Counted from the stretch's first letter, positions 28,163-37,713 are shown. The stretch: 64,000 nucleotides of DNA from Marivibrio halodurans (GCF_017963645.1 NZ_JAGMWN010000002.1:62001-126000), one strand, 5' to 3'. Translations and numbers: made by a program. Notes: generated from the letters alone by a model not told the origin.

Positions 28163-28648
28163 TCAAATCAATCGCGCGGCGTCGAGGAAATTGCCGGCGA
28201 CCGCCCCGGCGGTCGGCGCGCGGTTCCCCGCCGCCTCGAATAGATCGGCGAAGGCGCTGGAGGAAAGCGGACCGGCGGCCTCCGCCGTTCCTGCTGCGCC
28301 CTCCGTGCCATCGGCGCCGTCGGCGGTGAAGGCATTGTCGAGGGAGGATGCCGTTTCCTCCGGCGCGGCGAGGGCGAGGAACGTATCGGCCCGAAGGCTG
28401 AGGCTCTCGCCGATCAATGTCGGCAGGCGCGGGGTGAAGCCGGCCTCGGCGGGCTCCGCGTCCGCCCCGGCGAGTGGGGGTGCCAGCGGGGGTGCCAGCG
28501 GGGGTGCCAGCGGGGATGAAAGCGATGATGACGCATCGCCCCTCGTGCTGGCCAAGGCTTGGGCCAGCGGCGCGCGATTCCCGGTGGCGAGCGGCCGTAG
28601 CGTTTCGAGCAGGCCGCCAGCGCTATTCGTTCCGGCGATCTCGGCCAT
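28163..28648 (-). CDS. Hypothetical low-complexity protein with APPL repeats
   Basis: A 161-residue acidic, Ala-rich protein that I do not recognise. It contains a fourfold APPL-type repeat encoded by a 12-bp tandem repeat at about 28476-28515. It has no signal peptide or membrane segment. I start at the ATG at 28648 (MAEIAGTNS); an in-frame start is also possible 5 codons upstream. It lies 67 bp after hldE on the same strand and could be the last gene of that unit. The opposite strand has a competing open frame, so confidence is moderate. Confidence 0.5.
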   Translation of the reverse strand: MAEIAGTNSAGGLLETLRPLATGNRAPLAQALASTRGDASSSLSSPLAPPLAPPLAPPLAGADAEPAEAGFTPRLPTLIGESLSLRADTFLALAAPEETASSLDNAFTADGADGTEGAAGTAEAAGPLSSSAFADLFEAAGNRAPTAGAVAGNFLDAARLI

Positions 28649-28714
28649 CTGTTGGACCTCCACCCATCGAGGTGGGGGGTATCGGCGGCGCTGTGAAGGG
28701 GAAGGTCGGGGACG

Positions 28715-30181
28715 CTATTTCTCGTCGGCCTGAAGCCGCGCGATGGTGCCGGTGGTGGAATGGCCGTCGAGCAGATCGGCCAGCACCACCCGGCCGCCCC
28801 AGTCCTCGACATCCACGGCGCCCACGACCTCCTCGCGGCGATAGTCGGCCCCCTTCACCAGCACATCGGGCTTGAGGCTTCGAATCAGGTCGAGCGGCGT
28901 GTCGTCGCCGAAGACGACGACGAGATCGACCGCCTCCAGCGAGGCGAGGACGGCGGCGCGCGCGGCCTCCGCCTGAACCGGACGTGTCGGTCCCTTGAGG
29001 CGCGCGACGGAGGCGTCGCTGTTGAGGCCGACCACCAGCCGGTCGCAGGCCGCCCGCGCCTGACGGATCAGCGAGACATGGCCCGGATGCAGCAGGTCGA
29101 AGCACCCGTTGGTGAAGCCGACGCGCTTGCCCTGCCGGCGCCAGGCGGCGACCCGGTCCTGGGCGGCGGCGGGCGGGGCGACCTTGCTTTCGCTCCCGGC
29201 CCAACTCGCCTCGTGCCAGGCGGCCAGGATCTCCGGTGGATAGGCGACGGCGGTGCCGATCTTGCCGACGACGATGCCGGCGGCCTGATTGGCGAGATGC
29301 GCGGCCTCCAGCGGCGTGACCCCGGCGGCCAGCCCGGCGGCGAGGGCCGCCACCACCGTGTCGCCGGCGCCGGCGACGTCGAAGACCTCCCGCGCGCGGG
29401 TCGGCAGTTGCGTGACATTGCCCGGCTGCCACAGCGTCATGCCCTGTTCCGAGCGGGTGGCGAGCACGCCGTCGATGCCGCAATTCTCCACCACCCAGCG
29501 ACAGGCTTGCAGCACCTGCGGGTCGGTGTCCGTCATCCGCTCGGTGGCGAGCGCCAGTTCCTGCCGGTTGGGCGTGATCCAGTGCGCGCGGCGGTATTTC
29601 GTGAAGTCCCGGCCTTTCGGGTCGCAGATGACGGGCACGCCCGCCGCGCGCGCCGCGTCGATCAACCGGCGGGCCAGATCCTTGTCGACGACCCCCTTGC
29701 CGTAGTCGGAGAGGACGAGCGCGCCCGCCCCGTCGAGCGCGGAGGTCGCCCCGGCGATAAGCGCCTCCCGCGCGTCGTCGTCGAGCGGTCCCGGCTGTTC
29801 CCGGTCGGTGCGCAGCAATTGCTGGCCGCCGGCCATGAAGCGGGTCTTGAGGGCGGTCGGCCGGTCCGCGACCTCGACCAACGACGCCGTCACGCCGTCG
29901 AGCTCGTCGAGCACCGCGCGCACCCGCCCGGCCGTGTCGTCCCGGCCGACCACGGCCAGAAGATCGGCCCGCGCGCCGAGCGCGGCCAGATTGCGGACCA
30001 CATTGCCGACGCCACCCAGCGCCTCGCGCTCCCCCTCGATGCCGAGGATGGGGATCGGCGCTTCCGGCGAGATACGCTGGACCGTGCCCTCGACGAAGCG
30101 GTCGAGCATGAGGTCGCCGACGCAGACAACCCGCGCGTCGGCCAGACGTTCGATCACCGCCGCGATGTCCGCGCCGCTCAT
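28715..30181 (-). CDS. hldE: Bifunctional heptose-7-phosphate kinase / heptose-1-phosphate adenylyltransferase
   Basis: Makes ADP-heptose precursor for the lipopolysaccharide core. The 488-residue fusion has an N-terminal ribokinase-type domain (VCVGDLMLDRFVEGTVQRISPEAP; late motif DVAGAGDTVVAALAAGL) to about residue 320. A C-terminal cytidylyltransferase-like domain follows, with GFTNGCFDLLHPGHVSLI and GLNSDASVARLKGP. Both active-site motifs look intact. Implies a heptose-containing LPS. The gene upstream on the same strand is a PPP-type phosphatase. Confidence 0.96.
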   Translation of the reverse strand: MSGADIAAVIERLADARVVCVGDLMLDRFVEGTVQRISPEAPIPILGIEGEREALGGVGNVVRNLAALGARADLLAVVGRDDTAGRVRAVLDELDGVTASLVEVADRPTALKTRFMAGGQQLLRTDREQPGPLDDDAREALIAGATSALDGAGALVLSDYGKGVVDKDLARRLIDAARAAGVPVICDPKGRDFTKYRRAHWITPNRQELALATERMTDTDPQVLQACRWVVENCGIDGVLATRSEQGMTLWQPGNVTQLPTRAREVFDVAGAGDTVVAALAAGLAAGVTPLEAAHLANQAAGIVVGKIGTAVAYPPEILAAWHEASWAGSESKVAPPAAAQDRVAAWRRQGKRVGFTNGCFDLLHPGHVSLIRQARAACDRLVVGLNSDASVARLKGPTRPVQAEAARAAVLASLEAVDLVVVFGDDTPLDLIRSLKPDVLVKGADYRREEVVGAVDVEDWGGRVVLADLLDGHSTTGTIARLQADEK

Positions 30182-30214
30182 GGTTTCACCGCCCTCCGAT
30201 GATGGCGCGGGCCG

Positions 30215-31018
30215 TCAGAAGCCGGCCCGCAGGAACCGACGCTCGGTACCCCAGAAGCAGGCGGCGGTCAATTCGCCGCCATAGCAGGCACCCGTATCGA
30301 TATCGAGGCGGTTGGGCCGTTCCTCCACCGTCGGAACAGGCGTGTGGCCATGCACGACGAAGGCGCCGAAATCGGCCGTGCTCTCCAGGAAGGGCTTGCG
30401 GATCCAGATCAGTTCCGCCGGGTCCTGGGCATCGAGCGGCACGCCCGGACGCACGCCCGCATGAACGAGGAAATAACCGCCCGCCCGGTGGCTGTAGGCG
30501 AGGGCGTCGAGGAACCGACGATGCGCCGCCGGCACGGCATGCGCCAGATCGTGGGAGGCGCGCAGCAGGTCGTCCGGATCGTCATGGCGCGCCGGCGGCT
30601 CGACATCGTAGCTCTCCAGCGTCTCCGCCCCGCCATTGATCATCCAACTGGGCGCGATGGTAAGATCGCCGATCAGGAAGCGCGTGAAATAATCCTCGTG
30701 ATTGCCCTTGAGCGTCACGACCGTCACCGGGCGGCCGTCGTCGAGGCCGTGCGGCGCCAGCCCCTCGCGGTCGAGCATCAGGATATCGTCGATCACCCCG
30801 GCGGAATCCGGCCCGCGATCGACATAGTCGCCGAGGAAGACGATGCGGATCGCCGTCTGCGCCGTGCCGGCGGCATCCGCCGCGATCCGGCCCAGCAGGA
30901 TGCGCAGATGCGCGCGGCAGCCATGCACGTCGCCGACGGCATAGAGACGCACCCCATCCGGCGCGGCGGGCGGCGCGGCGGGCGCCGTGTCGGAGAGGTG
31001 GGCGGGACGATCCATCAT
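30215..31018 (-). CDS. PPP-family metallophosphatase
   Basis: A 267-residue metallophosphoesterase of the serine/threonine phosphatase or diadenosine tetraphosphatase type. All metal-binding motifs are intact: AVGDVHG, FLGDYVDRGPDS, LKGNHED and VVHGHTP. It lies 33 bp upstream of hldE on the same strand. Substrate, protein or nucleotide, cannot be decided. It provides a useful contrast with the degenerate relative at 54242. Confidence 0.88.
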   Translation of the reverse strand: MMDRPAHLSDTAPAAPPAAPDGVRLYAVGDVHGCRAHLRILLGRIAADAAGTAQTAIRIVFLGDYVDRGPDSAGVIDDILMLDREGLAPHGLDDGRPVTVVTLKGNHEDYFTRFLIGDLTIAPSWMINGGAETLESYDVEPPARHDDPDDLLRASHDLAHAVPAAHRRFLDALAYSHRAGGYFLVHAGVRPGVPLDAQDPAELIWIRKPFLESTADFGAFVVHGHTPVPTVEERPNRLDIDTGACYGGELTAACFWGTERRFLRAGF

Positions 31019-31084
31019 GCCTCGATAGATGGCGGCCCGCCCGCGATCCGTAAAGGCGCGCGCGGGAAGGGCGGAAGCGGGGCC

Positions 31085-33238
31085 TCAATCGACGTGTTTC
31101 GGCCCGTCCTCCTCCGGCAGGTCGCCGAAGTCCTTCCACTTTTCGCGGCCGCCACGGTTGTCGAGCACATTGGCGAGCGCGACGACCACCGCGCGGTCGA
31201 ATTTCTTATTGCCCTCCTGCAGCAGGATATCGACCGCCCGGTCGAAATCCATGCCGGCGCGCCAGGCGCGGGCGGAGACCATGCCGACGAAGGCATTCGC
31301 GGCGGCCGCGATGCGGGCGGTCACCGTGATCTGGTCGCCCTTCAGCCCCTGCGGCGCGCCGGAGCCGTCGAAATTCTCCTGCAACTGCGCCAGCGTGTCG
31401 TAGACCGGACCGTCGAAATCGATGCGCTTGACCATCTCCGCGCTGGTCAACACCGATTGCTGGATCATCCGGATTTCCTCGTCGGTAAGTTGGCCCTGCT
31501 TGGTCAGGACCTCGGAAGGGACCGAGATCTTACCGAGATTCATCAGGTTTCCGGCGATGTTGGTGGTCTCGATCAGGGTGCGGTCGAGTTCCATCTCCTC
31601 CGCCACGGCGCGGGCGACCCGGCCGACGCGCGCGGAATGGTGGGCGGAATAGGGATCGCGTTGATCGACGACGGATACCAGGGTCTCCACGAGCTGGCGC
31701 ATGGCGAGCTCGCGCTTCTCGCGCTCCTTCACGCTTTCCGTGATGTCCTGGCTGACCATCAGCACGCCGGGTGGAAAATCCTCCCGCGCCGGCAGCGGGA
31801 TCAGATCGGAGCGATAGACGCGCGGACCGCCCTCGCCCAGCTCCATCTCGTGGGTGAAGCTTTGCGGCTCGCCCTTGGCCAGCGTCTCCTTGATCCAGGC
31901 GTTGATCCGCTTGCCCTCGACCGGGCCGAGCACGGCGCTGACATGCTTGTCGAACATGTCGCCCCGCTCCATCCGGGCGAGGTCGAGCGCCTTCTGGTTG
32001 AACCAGCGGAAATGCCCGTCCTCGTCCATGATGACGATGACGTTGGGCTGGCTGTCGGTCACCAGATGCATGAAGTTGCGCTGGCCCTGGAAGCGCTTGG
32101 CCAGCGTCTCGAAACGGGTCGCGGCCTCGGTCGCGCGCTTCGAGGTGCCGTAGTACCAGAGCGCTACCATGCCGCCCAGCACCAGCAGGATGATCATCCC
32201 GAAGACGATCATCAGGGTGTTCAGACGATCCTCGGATTCCGACAGCGCCTCCGACCGGTCGATCTTGTAGAGCAACGACCAGGGTACCTGCTCGAACGCG
32301 CGCGCGGTGGCCAGCACCTCCGTCCCGTCATAGTCGGTCTTCAGCGCGAAGCCGCCGGCATTCTGGATCGCCCAGGCCGCCGCGAGATCGGGCGTGTCCA
32401 TGGCGAGCTTGCTCTTGAGCGGGCCCGTGCCGTCGGCGAGCGGGGTGAGATAGGCGACCGTCTGCCCCTCCTGACGGACCAGCAGGGTCTCGGCCGTGTC
32501 CTCGCGCGCGCCGGGTTGTTCCAGCAGCGGGAAAAGCTCCTCGCCGACCTCCTTCACGCCGACGACGGTCGCGATCTGGTTGGCCGCGCTCTCGTCCGAT
32601 TGCAGCGCGAAGACCGGCATGGCGAAGGCCATGGCCGGATTGCCCGCATTGTTGAGGAACATGTCCGAGATACCGGCCGTGCCCGGCTCCAACGCCGCCA
32701 GGAAGGCCTGCAACCGGCCCTGCAAGGGCGGGAAGCCGGGGCTGGAGACCACGATCAGCCCGTCCTGCGCCACCAGCGCGAGACCGGCGACGCCGACGCG
32801 GTTGACGTTGGCGTTCACCTCCGGCCCCGAAATCTCGCCCTTGAAACCGGCACGGTCGGCGACGACGGTCAGCAGGTTCTGGAGATAGCCGAGTTCGGCG
32901 GGCGCGTCCTCGTCCTCCGCCGTCGTGCCCTCGGAATGCAGCAGTGTCATATAGAGCTGCACCGACTGATTGTCCGCGATGCCGCGCAGATCGGCGAGCT
33001 GCGCGTCGAGCCACCGGTCGATATCGGAGAAGCGGCTGTCGGCGACGATGCCCATGCGCGACTGCCAGTCGCGCAGCTCGCGCGCGCGTTCCGACTCGGT
33101 GAATTGATAGACCAGATAGAAGCCGATGGCGGCGGCGATCAGCAGCACGCCGCCGGTCACCGCCATGCGGATGGCCGCGCTCTTGCCGCCCTGTTCGGCG
33201 CCGGATGCCTTCGCCACGGCCGCGTCGCTCGTGCTCAC
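31085..33238 (-). CDS. Membrane sensor: periplasmic sensor region, PAS and degenerate HD-GYP domain
   Basis: A 717-residue sensor. A transmembrane segment (AVTGGVLLIAAAIGFYLVYQF, first 20 residues shown only in part of the helix region at about 25-45) is followed by a periplasmic dCACHE-like region to about residue 350. A second membrane helix lies near TLMIVFGMIILLVLGGMVAL. A PAS domain (VIVIMDEDGHFRWFNQKAL) follows, then an HD-GYP-like C-terminus. The usual HDIGK is replaced by MNLGK, the HHER part by QENF, and GYP by GAP, so phosphodiesterase activity is probably lost. It may still bind c-di-GMP or a partner. Divergent from the LapG-like gene at 33392. Confidence 0.8.
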   Translation of the reverse strand: MSTSDAAVAKASGAEQGGKSAAIRMAVTGGVLLIAAAIGFYLVYQFTESERARELRDWQSRMGIVADSRFSDIDRWLDAQLADLRGIADNQSVQLYMTLLHSEGTTAEDEDAPAELGYLQNLLTVVADRAGFKGEISGPEVNANVNRVGVAGLALVAQDGLIVVSSPGFPPLQGRLQAFLAALEPGTAGISDMFLNNAGNPAMAFAMPVFALQSDESAANQIATVVGVKEVGEELFPLLEQPGAREDTAETLLVRQEGQTVAYLTPLADGTGPLKSKLAMDTPDLAAAWAIQNAGGFALKTDYDGTEVLATARAFEQVPWSLLYKIDRSEALSESEDRLNTLMIVFGMIILLVLGGMVALWYYGTSKRATEAATRFETLAKRFQGQRNFMHLVTDSQPNVIVIMDEDGHFRWFNQKALDLARMERGDMFDKHVSAVLGPVEGKRINAWIKETLAKGEPQSFTHEMELGEGGPRVYRSDLIPLPAREDFPPGVLMVSQDITESVKEREKRELAMRQLVETLVSVVDQRDPYSAHHSARVGRVARAVAEEMELDRTLIETTNIAGNLMNLGKISVPSEVLTKQGQLTDEEIRMIQQSVLTSAEMVKRIDFDGPVYDTLAQLQENFDGSGAPQGLKGDQITVTARIAAAANAFVGMVSARAWRAGMDFDRAVDILLQEGNKKFDRAVVVALANVLDNRGGREKWKDFGDLPEEDGPKHVD

Positions 33239-33391
33239 GGAACCTTGTCTCCCCCTCCGCCGGCGGGCCCGTTTTCATGGCGGGCCTTGTCGCCTCTGTG
33301 ATATCGCGCACAGACTAGCGTAAGAGGACGCGGCAAACTATAGGTAACGCGAGGTCCGTTCCTTGTGTGCTTGGCAGGAAGAGTGGGTACG

Positions 33392-34075
33392 ATGCGCGCG
33401 ACGATGATGCAGCCGAAACAGCTTGTCCACCGGGCCCGCCGCGCCGGCCGTTTGTGCCTTCTGATCGCGGCGCTCGCCGCCGCCGGGGTTGCCGCGCCGG
33501 CCATGGCGGCGGGCTATAAGCTGTTCGGGACCAACGAGATACAGTCCGACTCGTTGGAGAAGTTCAACAAATGGACCGAGGCCCTGTCGCGCTACGACGA
33601 CGAAAAGGGCAATGAACTCGACGTCTGTCAGCCGAGCGCGAGCGAGAAGTGCCATGTCGCGCGCTGGCGTATCTTCCTGAAGCAGATCGCCGGCCGGCCG
33701 CCGATGGAGCAGTTGCAACTCGTCAACGAGTATCTCAACAAGTGGCTCTATGTCATCGATCCGGTGAACTACAACAAGAAGGACTATTGGGCGACGCCGC
33801 GTCAGTTCATGTACCGCAACGGTGATTGCGAGGATTACGCCTTCGCGAAATACGCCTCGCTGGTGCATCTCGGTTTCCCGAAGGACAAGATGCGCATCGT
33901 CGTGCTGAACGACCTCAACTTGAAGATCCCGCACGCGGTGCTGGTGGTCTATATGGACGAGACCGGCTATCTGCTCGACAACCAGATCGCCAAGGTGATC
34001 GAGGCCAACCGCGTCACCCACTACAAGCCGATCTTCTCGATCAACGAGCAGCATTGGTGGCTGCATCGGGGCTAG
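33392..34075 (+). CDS. Transglutaminase-like cysteine protease (BTLCP, LapG-like)
   Basis: Periplasmic cysteine protease of 227 residues with a signal peptide (LLIAALAAAGVAAPAMA). The catalytic Cys is in RNGDCEDYAFAK, His in IPHAVLVVYM and Asp in YLLDNQ, matching the DUF920/BTLCP family. Family member LapG cleaves an adhesin under control of the c-di-GMP receptor LapD. No LapD or adhesin is in view, but a membrane sensor with a degenerate c-di-GMP-type domain is divergently encoded next door. I start at the ATG at 33392. Confidence 0.87.
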   Translation: MRATMMQPKQLVHRARRAGRLCLLIAALAAAGVAAPAMAAGYKLFGTNEIQSDSLEKFNKWTEALSRYDDEKGNELDVCQPSASEKCHVARWRIFLKQIAGRPPMEQLQLVNEYLNKWLYVIDPVNYNKKDYWATPRQFMYRNGDCEDYAFAKYASLVHLGFPKDKMRIVVLNDLNLKIPHAVLVVYMDETGYLLDNQIAKVIEANRVTHYKPIFSINEQHWWLHRG

Positions 34076-34169
34076 CATCGCGGAGTAGGGCCGGATAGGC
34101 CCCGCGATCGGTCAGCGGCCCGGCGGGGCGCGCGGCGTTTCGACGCGGCCCCGATCCGATCCGCCCGCG

Positions 34170-35459
34170 CTACTCCGCCGGGGTCGGCGCCGGACGCGGC
34201 CCGTCCAGACGGCGGACCAGCGTTTCGTTCCCCTGGTCGGGGTGGCGCGGGACCATCAGCGCCAGGATCAGCGACACGCACGCCATGGCCGAGCCGATAT
34301 AGAAGACCAGCCCCGGATCGTTCAGCCAGATGAAGCCGAAGGCCGCCGGGATGCCGACCGCGGCGATATGGTTGATGGTGAAGCTGACGCCGGCGGTGGA
34401 GGCGATGTCCTTCGGATCGGCGATCTTCTGGAAATAGGTCTTGATGGCGATCGCGAAGGCGAAGAACAGATGGTCGAGGATATAGAGCCCGGCCGCCCAA
34501 TATTGGTCTTCGACGATCGCGTATCCGGCGAAGATTCCGATCAGCCCGCAATATTCGAAAATCAGCGCCGCCCGTTCGCCCAGCCGCGCGATCAGCCGGC
34601 CGACATAGGGGGCGACAAAGATGTTGGCGATCAGATTGATCATGTAGAGCAGCGTGATCGCGCTCACGTCGTAGCCGAACTTCTCCACCATCAGGAAGGC
34701 GGCGAACACCATGAAGATCTGCCGCCGCGCCCCGCCCATGAAGGTGAGCGCGTAGTAGAGCCAATAGCGCCGACGCAGGAAGAGGCTCTTGGTTTGCATC
34801 TCCGGCGCCTCGAAGCGCGGGAAGTAGATCTTGCAGAAGACCGCGATCGCGAGCGTGAACAGACCCGCGCCGACATAGAGCGGCTCGTAACCGAGCGACA
34901 GGCCCCAGCCGTCCGTCGATATGCCGATCAGATCGCCCAGCAGCGTCAAAGGCTTGTCGTCGAAGGTCAGCATGATGACGATGAAGACGGCGAGCGTCCC
35001 GGCGGAAGCGGCCATTAGCTGCTTTGAGAGATGCTGGGCCGCGTGGCGTTTCTCCACCAGTTGCAGCGTCAGCGACTGGTTCATCGTTTCGTAATAGTGA
35101 TAGCCGACCGACATGATGAAGGTCGTCCCGTAGAACAGCAGTTCGCTCGGGAAATAGCCGGTGAGCGCCGTGCCGATGCCGAGTAGCGCCAGCGAGACGA
35201 AGGCCAGGTTCTGTTCGCGGATGAAGGGCAGCAGGAAGATCGCCGCGAAGCTCAGGAAACCGGGGATTTCCCTGATCGACTGAAGGAAGCCGATCTCCTT
35301 TCCGGTGAAGGCCGCGCGTTCGACCGCGAAGTTGTTCAGCAGCGCCATCCAGCCGTTCATGCTGACGGCCATGGCGCAGGCCATGATAACCAGCATCGTC
35401 TCGGGCCGGCGCAGGAGGGACGGGCGCTCGCTCGGCGCCGATTGGGTCATTGTCTTCAT
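34170..35459 (-). CDS. MFS transporter
   Basis: A 429-residue major facilitator protein with about twelve hydrophobic segments. It begins with a short cytoplasmic tail and a first helix at LVIMACAMAVSMNGWMALL. The stretch SIREIPGFLSFAAIFLLPFI corresponds to an early loop-helix. Substrate unknown. It is divergent from an AraC-type regulator whose start is 54 bp away, so that regulator may control it. Confidence 0.85.
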   Translation of the reverse strand: MKTMTQSAPSERPSLLRRPETMLVIMACAMAVSMNGWMALLNNFAVERAAFTGKEIGFLQSIREIPGFLSFAAIFLLPFIREQNLAFVSLALLGIGTALTGYFPSELLFYGTTFIMSVGYHYYETMNQSLTLQLVEKRHAAQHLSKQLMAASAGTLAVFIVIMLTFDDKPLTLLGDLIGISTDGWGLSLGYEPLYVGAGLFTLAIAVFCKIYFPRFEAPEMQTKSLFLRRRYWLYYALTFMGGARRQIFMVFAAFLMVEKFGYDVSAITLLYMINLIANIFVAPYVGRLIARLGERAALIFEYCGLIGIFAGYAIVEDQYWAAGLYILDHLFFAFAIAIKTYFQKIADPKDIASTAGVSFTINHIAAVGIPAAFGFIWLNDPGLVFYIGSAMACVSLILALMVPRHPDQGNETLVRRLDGPRPAPTPAE

Positions 35460-35513
35460 GGCGCGGAGAATAGGCCTGACGGGGGCGGCTGTCTTACGTT
35501 ACTCTGCCATGTG

Positions 35514-36347
35514 ATGTTGCGAATCGGACAACCTCGACCCTCTGTGCCTCCCGGGCTTCCCCGGCCCGTCATGGTGCGCGCGGAAGAGCTGGAGCCCGGC
35601 TATCGCTATCCGCCGCACAATCATCCTTGGGGGCAACTTGTCTATGCGCTGGATGGTTCGCTCACGGTGGAAACCGAGGCCGGAAGCTGGCTCGCCCCGC
35701 CGCAGCGCGCGGTCTGGGTGCCGCCGAACGTCGACCATGCGGTCAGCGCCACCGGGCCGGCCTCCTTCCGCAGCCTCTATTGCGACATGGAGGCATCGGC
35801 GACCTTGCCCGACCGGGTCACGGTGCTGGAGATCGCGCCCTTGCTGCGCGAACTGATCCGTGCCTTCGCGGCGTTTCCCGAACGCTATGATCGGGAAGGG
35901 GCGGAGGGGCGGCTGGTTGCCGTGGTGCTGGACCGCTTGCGTTCGGCCGCCGCGACGCCGGCGCCGCTTCACCTGCCGCTGCCGAGTGATCGACGCCTGC
36001 ATTCCGTCACCGCGGCGCTGATCGCGGACCCGGCGGATGGGCGGGGGTTGGAGGTGCTCGCAACCGGTGCGGGGGCGAGCGTGCGGACGCTTGCCCGGCT
36101 ATTCCAGCGCGAAATGGGAATGAGCTTCGGTCAATGGCGCACGCGCCGCCGTCTGATCGCGGCGATCGAACGGCTGGCCGACGGAGTGTCGGTCACGACC
36201 GTCGCCTATGATTTGGGCTATGAAAGCCCGTCGGCCTTCGTCGCCATGTTCCGGCGCGAAACCGGACGCACGCCGGGCCAATTCCTCGACCGTCCCGCCG
36301 CCGTGTCGCGCGCGTCCGGGGTGCGCGCCGACGGGCGCCACCCCTGA
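35514..36347 (+). CDS. AraC family regulator with cupin sensor domain
   Basis: A 277-residue regulator. An N-terminal cupin has YRYPPHNHPWGQLVYAL; a C-terminal AraC DNA-binding domain has two helix-turn-helices, the second in SVTTVAYDLGYESPSAFVAM followed by FRRETGRTPGQF. The start at 35514 (MLRIGQPRP) is favoured by position. Divergent from the MFS transporter, its likely target. Confidence 0.9.
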   Translation: MLRIGQPRPSVPPGLPRPVMVRAEELEPGYRYPPHNHPWGQLVYALDGSLTVETEAGSWLAPPQRAVWVPPNVDHAVSATGPASFRSLYCDMEASATLPDRVTVLEIAPLLRELIRAFAAFPERYDREGAEGRLVAVVLDRLRSAAATPAPLHLPLPSDRRLHSVTAALIADPADGRGLEVLATGAGASVRTLARLFQREMGMSFGQWRTRRRLIAAIERLADGVSVTTVAYDLGYESPSAFVAMFRRETGRTPGQFLDRPAAVSRASGVRADGRHP

Positions 36348-36396
36348 TCGCCCCAAATCACGCATACGGGATGGCCGCTACGGAAGGTAAGGGGGA

Positions 36397-36777
36397 TCAG
36401 GCCTCGCCCGCGCGGATTTCGGCGCGCACGGCGAGCGCCCGGGCGAGCAGCCCCTCATAGCGGTCGCCCCAGGGGGCGCGCGCGGAATCGAGCCGTTCGC
36501 TTTCCAGCATCTCGATCACGGAATCGAGCGCGTCGCGCGGACCGTCTGTCTGGGCGCGCGTCAGGATTTCCTCCGTTCCCCGAAGCCGGCGCAGCGAGCA
36601 GGTCAGCCGCAGATCGCACTCGTCGAGTGCCCGCGCGATCCGCTGCGTGTATTCCGCCATCCCGTCGACGGCGATCTTGGCCCGCCGAAGGTTCGCGGAT
36701 TGCCTGTCGATGGCGGTTTCAAGCGCGCGCATGGCCGCGGCACTAGAGCGCGGCTCCCATTGGGGCGTGGGGGGCAT
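36397..36777 (-). CDS. Hypothetical small helical protein
   Basis: A 126-residue protein with no family I recognise. It is rich in Ala, Arg, Glu and Leu in a helical pattern (MRALETAIDRQSANLRRAKI; ARALDECDLRLTCSLRRLRG). No signal peptide. It converges with the AraC regulator, and its start lies 43 bp from a MITE-like element. Real gene status is likely from codon pattern but not proven. Confidence 0.55.
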   Translation of the reverse strand: MPPTPQWEPRSSAAAMRALETAIDRQSANLRRAKIAVDGMAEYTQRIARALDECDLRLTCSLRRLRGTEEILTRAQTDGPRDALDSVIEMLESERLDSARAPWGDRYEGLLARALAVRAEIRAGEA

Positions 36778-37149
36778 GACCGGTATCTCTTCTCCTGGAC
36801 GAGGGGTGTATACGGACCCTAGAGCATGATGAGATCATATGGACCCACTCGAGGTCGTTTTTCCGGGTTTCCGGCAAGAAGAGGGCGCGCGGGCGATGTG
36901 GTTCATCGTCAAGCGGCCTCGACGCGGTCCGGGGGCCCGGAAAACAGACCGAAGGCGCCGCTTGCGGCTCCCTGGTCGTCGTCGCGACGCGCTTCCGATG
37001 CCCCGCATCACCACGCGCGGCGCTCCTAGCCCAAGAAACCGAAAGCGGCGTCTCGGATGGGTCCATATGATCTCATCATGCTCTATAGCACGGGCGTCCA
37101 GATCTGCTGTGGTATCCGGGTGGCTCCGCCGCGTACGTCATGACCGGTG
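36778..37149. other. Gene-free stretch holding a MITE-like repeat
   Basis: This 372-bp gap contains the repeat copy at 36820-37085 and otherwise short flanks. No gene is seen in it. Confidence 0.7.
36820..37085 (+). repeat. MITE-like element, copy 1 (TA-flanked, perfect terminal inverted repeats)
   Basis: A 262-bp element (36822-37083) begins GAGCATGATGAGATCATATG and ends with its inverse. The two terminal repeats, 36821-36847 and 37058-37084, match over 27 bases without mismatch. TA flanks at 36820-36821 and 37084-37085 suggest a TA target duplication, as with IS630/Tc1-mariner elements. The interior has GAGGGCGCGCGGGCGATGTG and GAAGCGGC-type segments shared with copy 2. It has no open frame for a transposase. 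Confidence 0.85.
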
Positions 37150-37686
37150 TCAATTCACGCCGCAGGCACGGTTTATCGCATTGTTCGCGTCGGTGAAGCC
37201 GCGCAGGGAGTAGGTGTCCTTTGTCGCCGTCCCCCGGGAGGAGGTGCCGCGCACGACCATGTCCAACCCGGCGCGCATGGCGCGGACGATCCTGGGGTCG
37301 TCTTCCCGCCGGGCGAAGGCGCCCTCGCCGTCGGTGAAGAGTTGAAAACTCTGATCGCCGATCTGGACGGTGACGGTGCTGTTCTCCTTGATCGGATAGC
37401 CCATGACGAAGCTGACCTCGCCGATCCGCTCATCGGAGGGTCGGTGGATAACGAAGGCCCAGATGTCGCCGCGCTGGGTATAGTCTCCCTCGTCCTTCTG
37501 GGGCTTGGAGTACATCGAGCACATCTTCGCGCCGTCCTGCTCATAGGTGTGCGCGGTCCAGTCCCGGAATTGGCCGAGAACCTCGTTGGCGCGCGCTTGC
37601 GGGGCGGCCCCGGTCCATAGGGCCACGCAGAGGGCGGCTCCGGCCGCCAAGAGGCCCGTCGCGCGAATGGGGCGCGTCGCTCGCAT
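37150..37686 (-). CDS. Invasion-associated locus B (IalB) family protein
   Basis: Exported protein of 178 residues. A signal peptide (GLLAAGAALCVALWTGAAPQ) precedes a body with VSFVMGYPIKENSTVTVQIG, FQLFTDGEGAFAR and MVVRGTSSRGTATKDTYSL, the IalB hallmarks; the C-terminus has INRACGV. In Bartonella it supports host-cell invasion, but free-living alphaproteobacteria carry it too, with unknown function. I start at the ATG at 37686, preceded by AGGAGG at good spacing; an in-frame ATG at 37713 is weaker. Confidence 0.9.
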   Translation of the reverse strand: MRATRPIRATGLLAAGAALCVALWTGAAPQARANEVLGQFRDWTAHTYEQDGAKMCSMYSKPQKDEGDYTQRGDIWAFVIHRPSDERIGEVSFVMGYPIKENSTVTVQIGDQSFQLFTDGEGAFARREDDPRIVRAMRAGLDMVVRGTSSRGTATKDTYSLRGFTDANNAINRACGVN

Positions 37687-37713
37687 ACCATATCCTCCTG
37701 TCTTGCTCGTCAT

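Noticed and set aside
28128-28733. A plus-strand frame opposite the APPL-repeat protein
   Set aside because: The minus-strand frame has a more natural composition and fits the hldE strand; certainty is only moderate.
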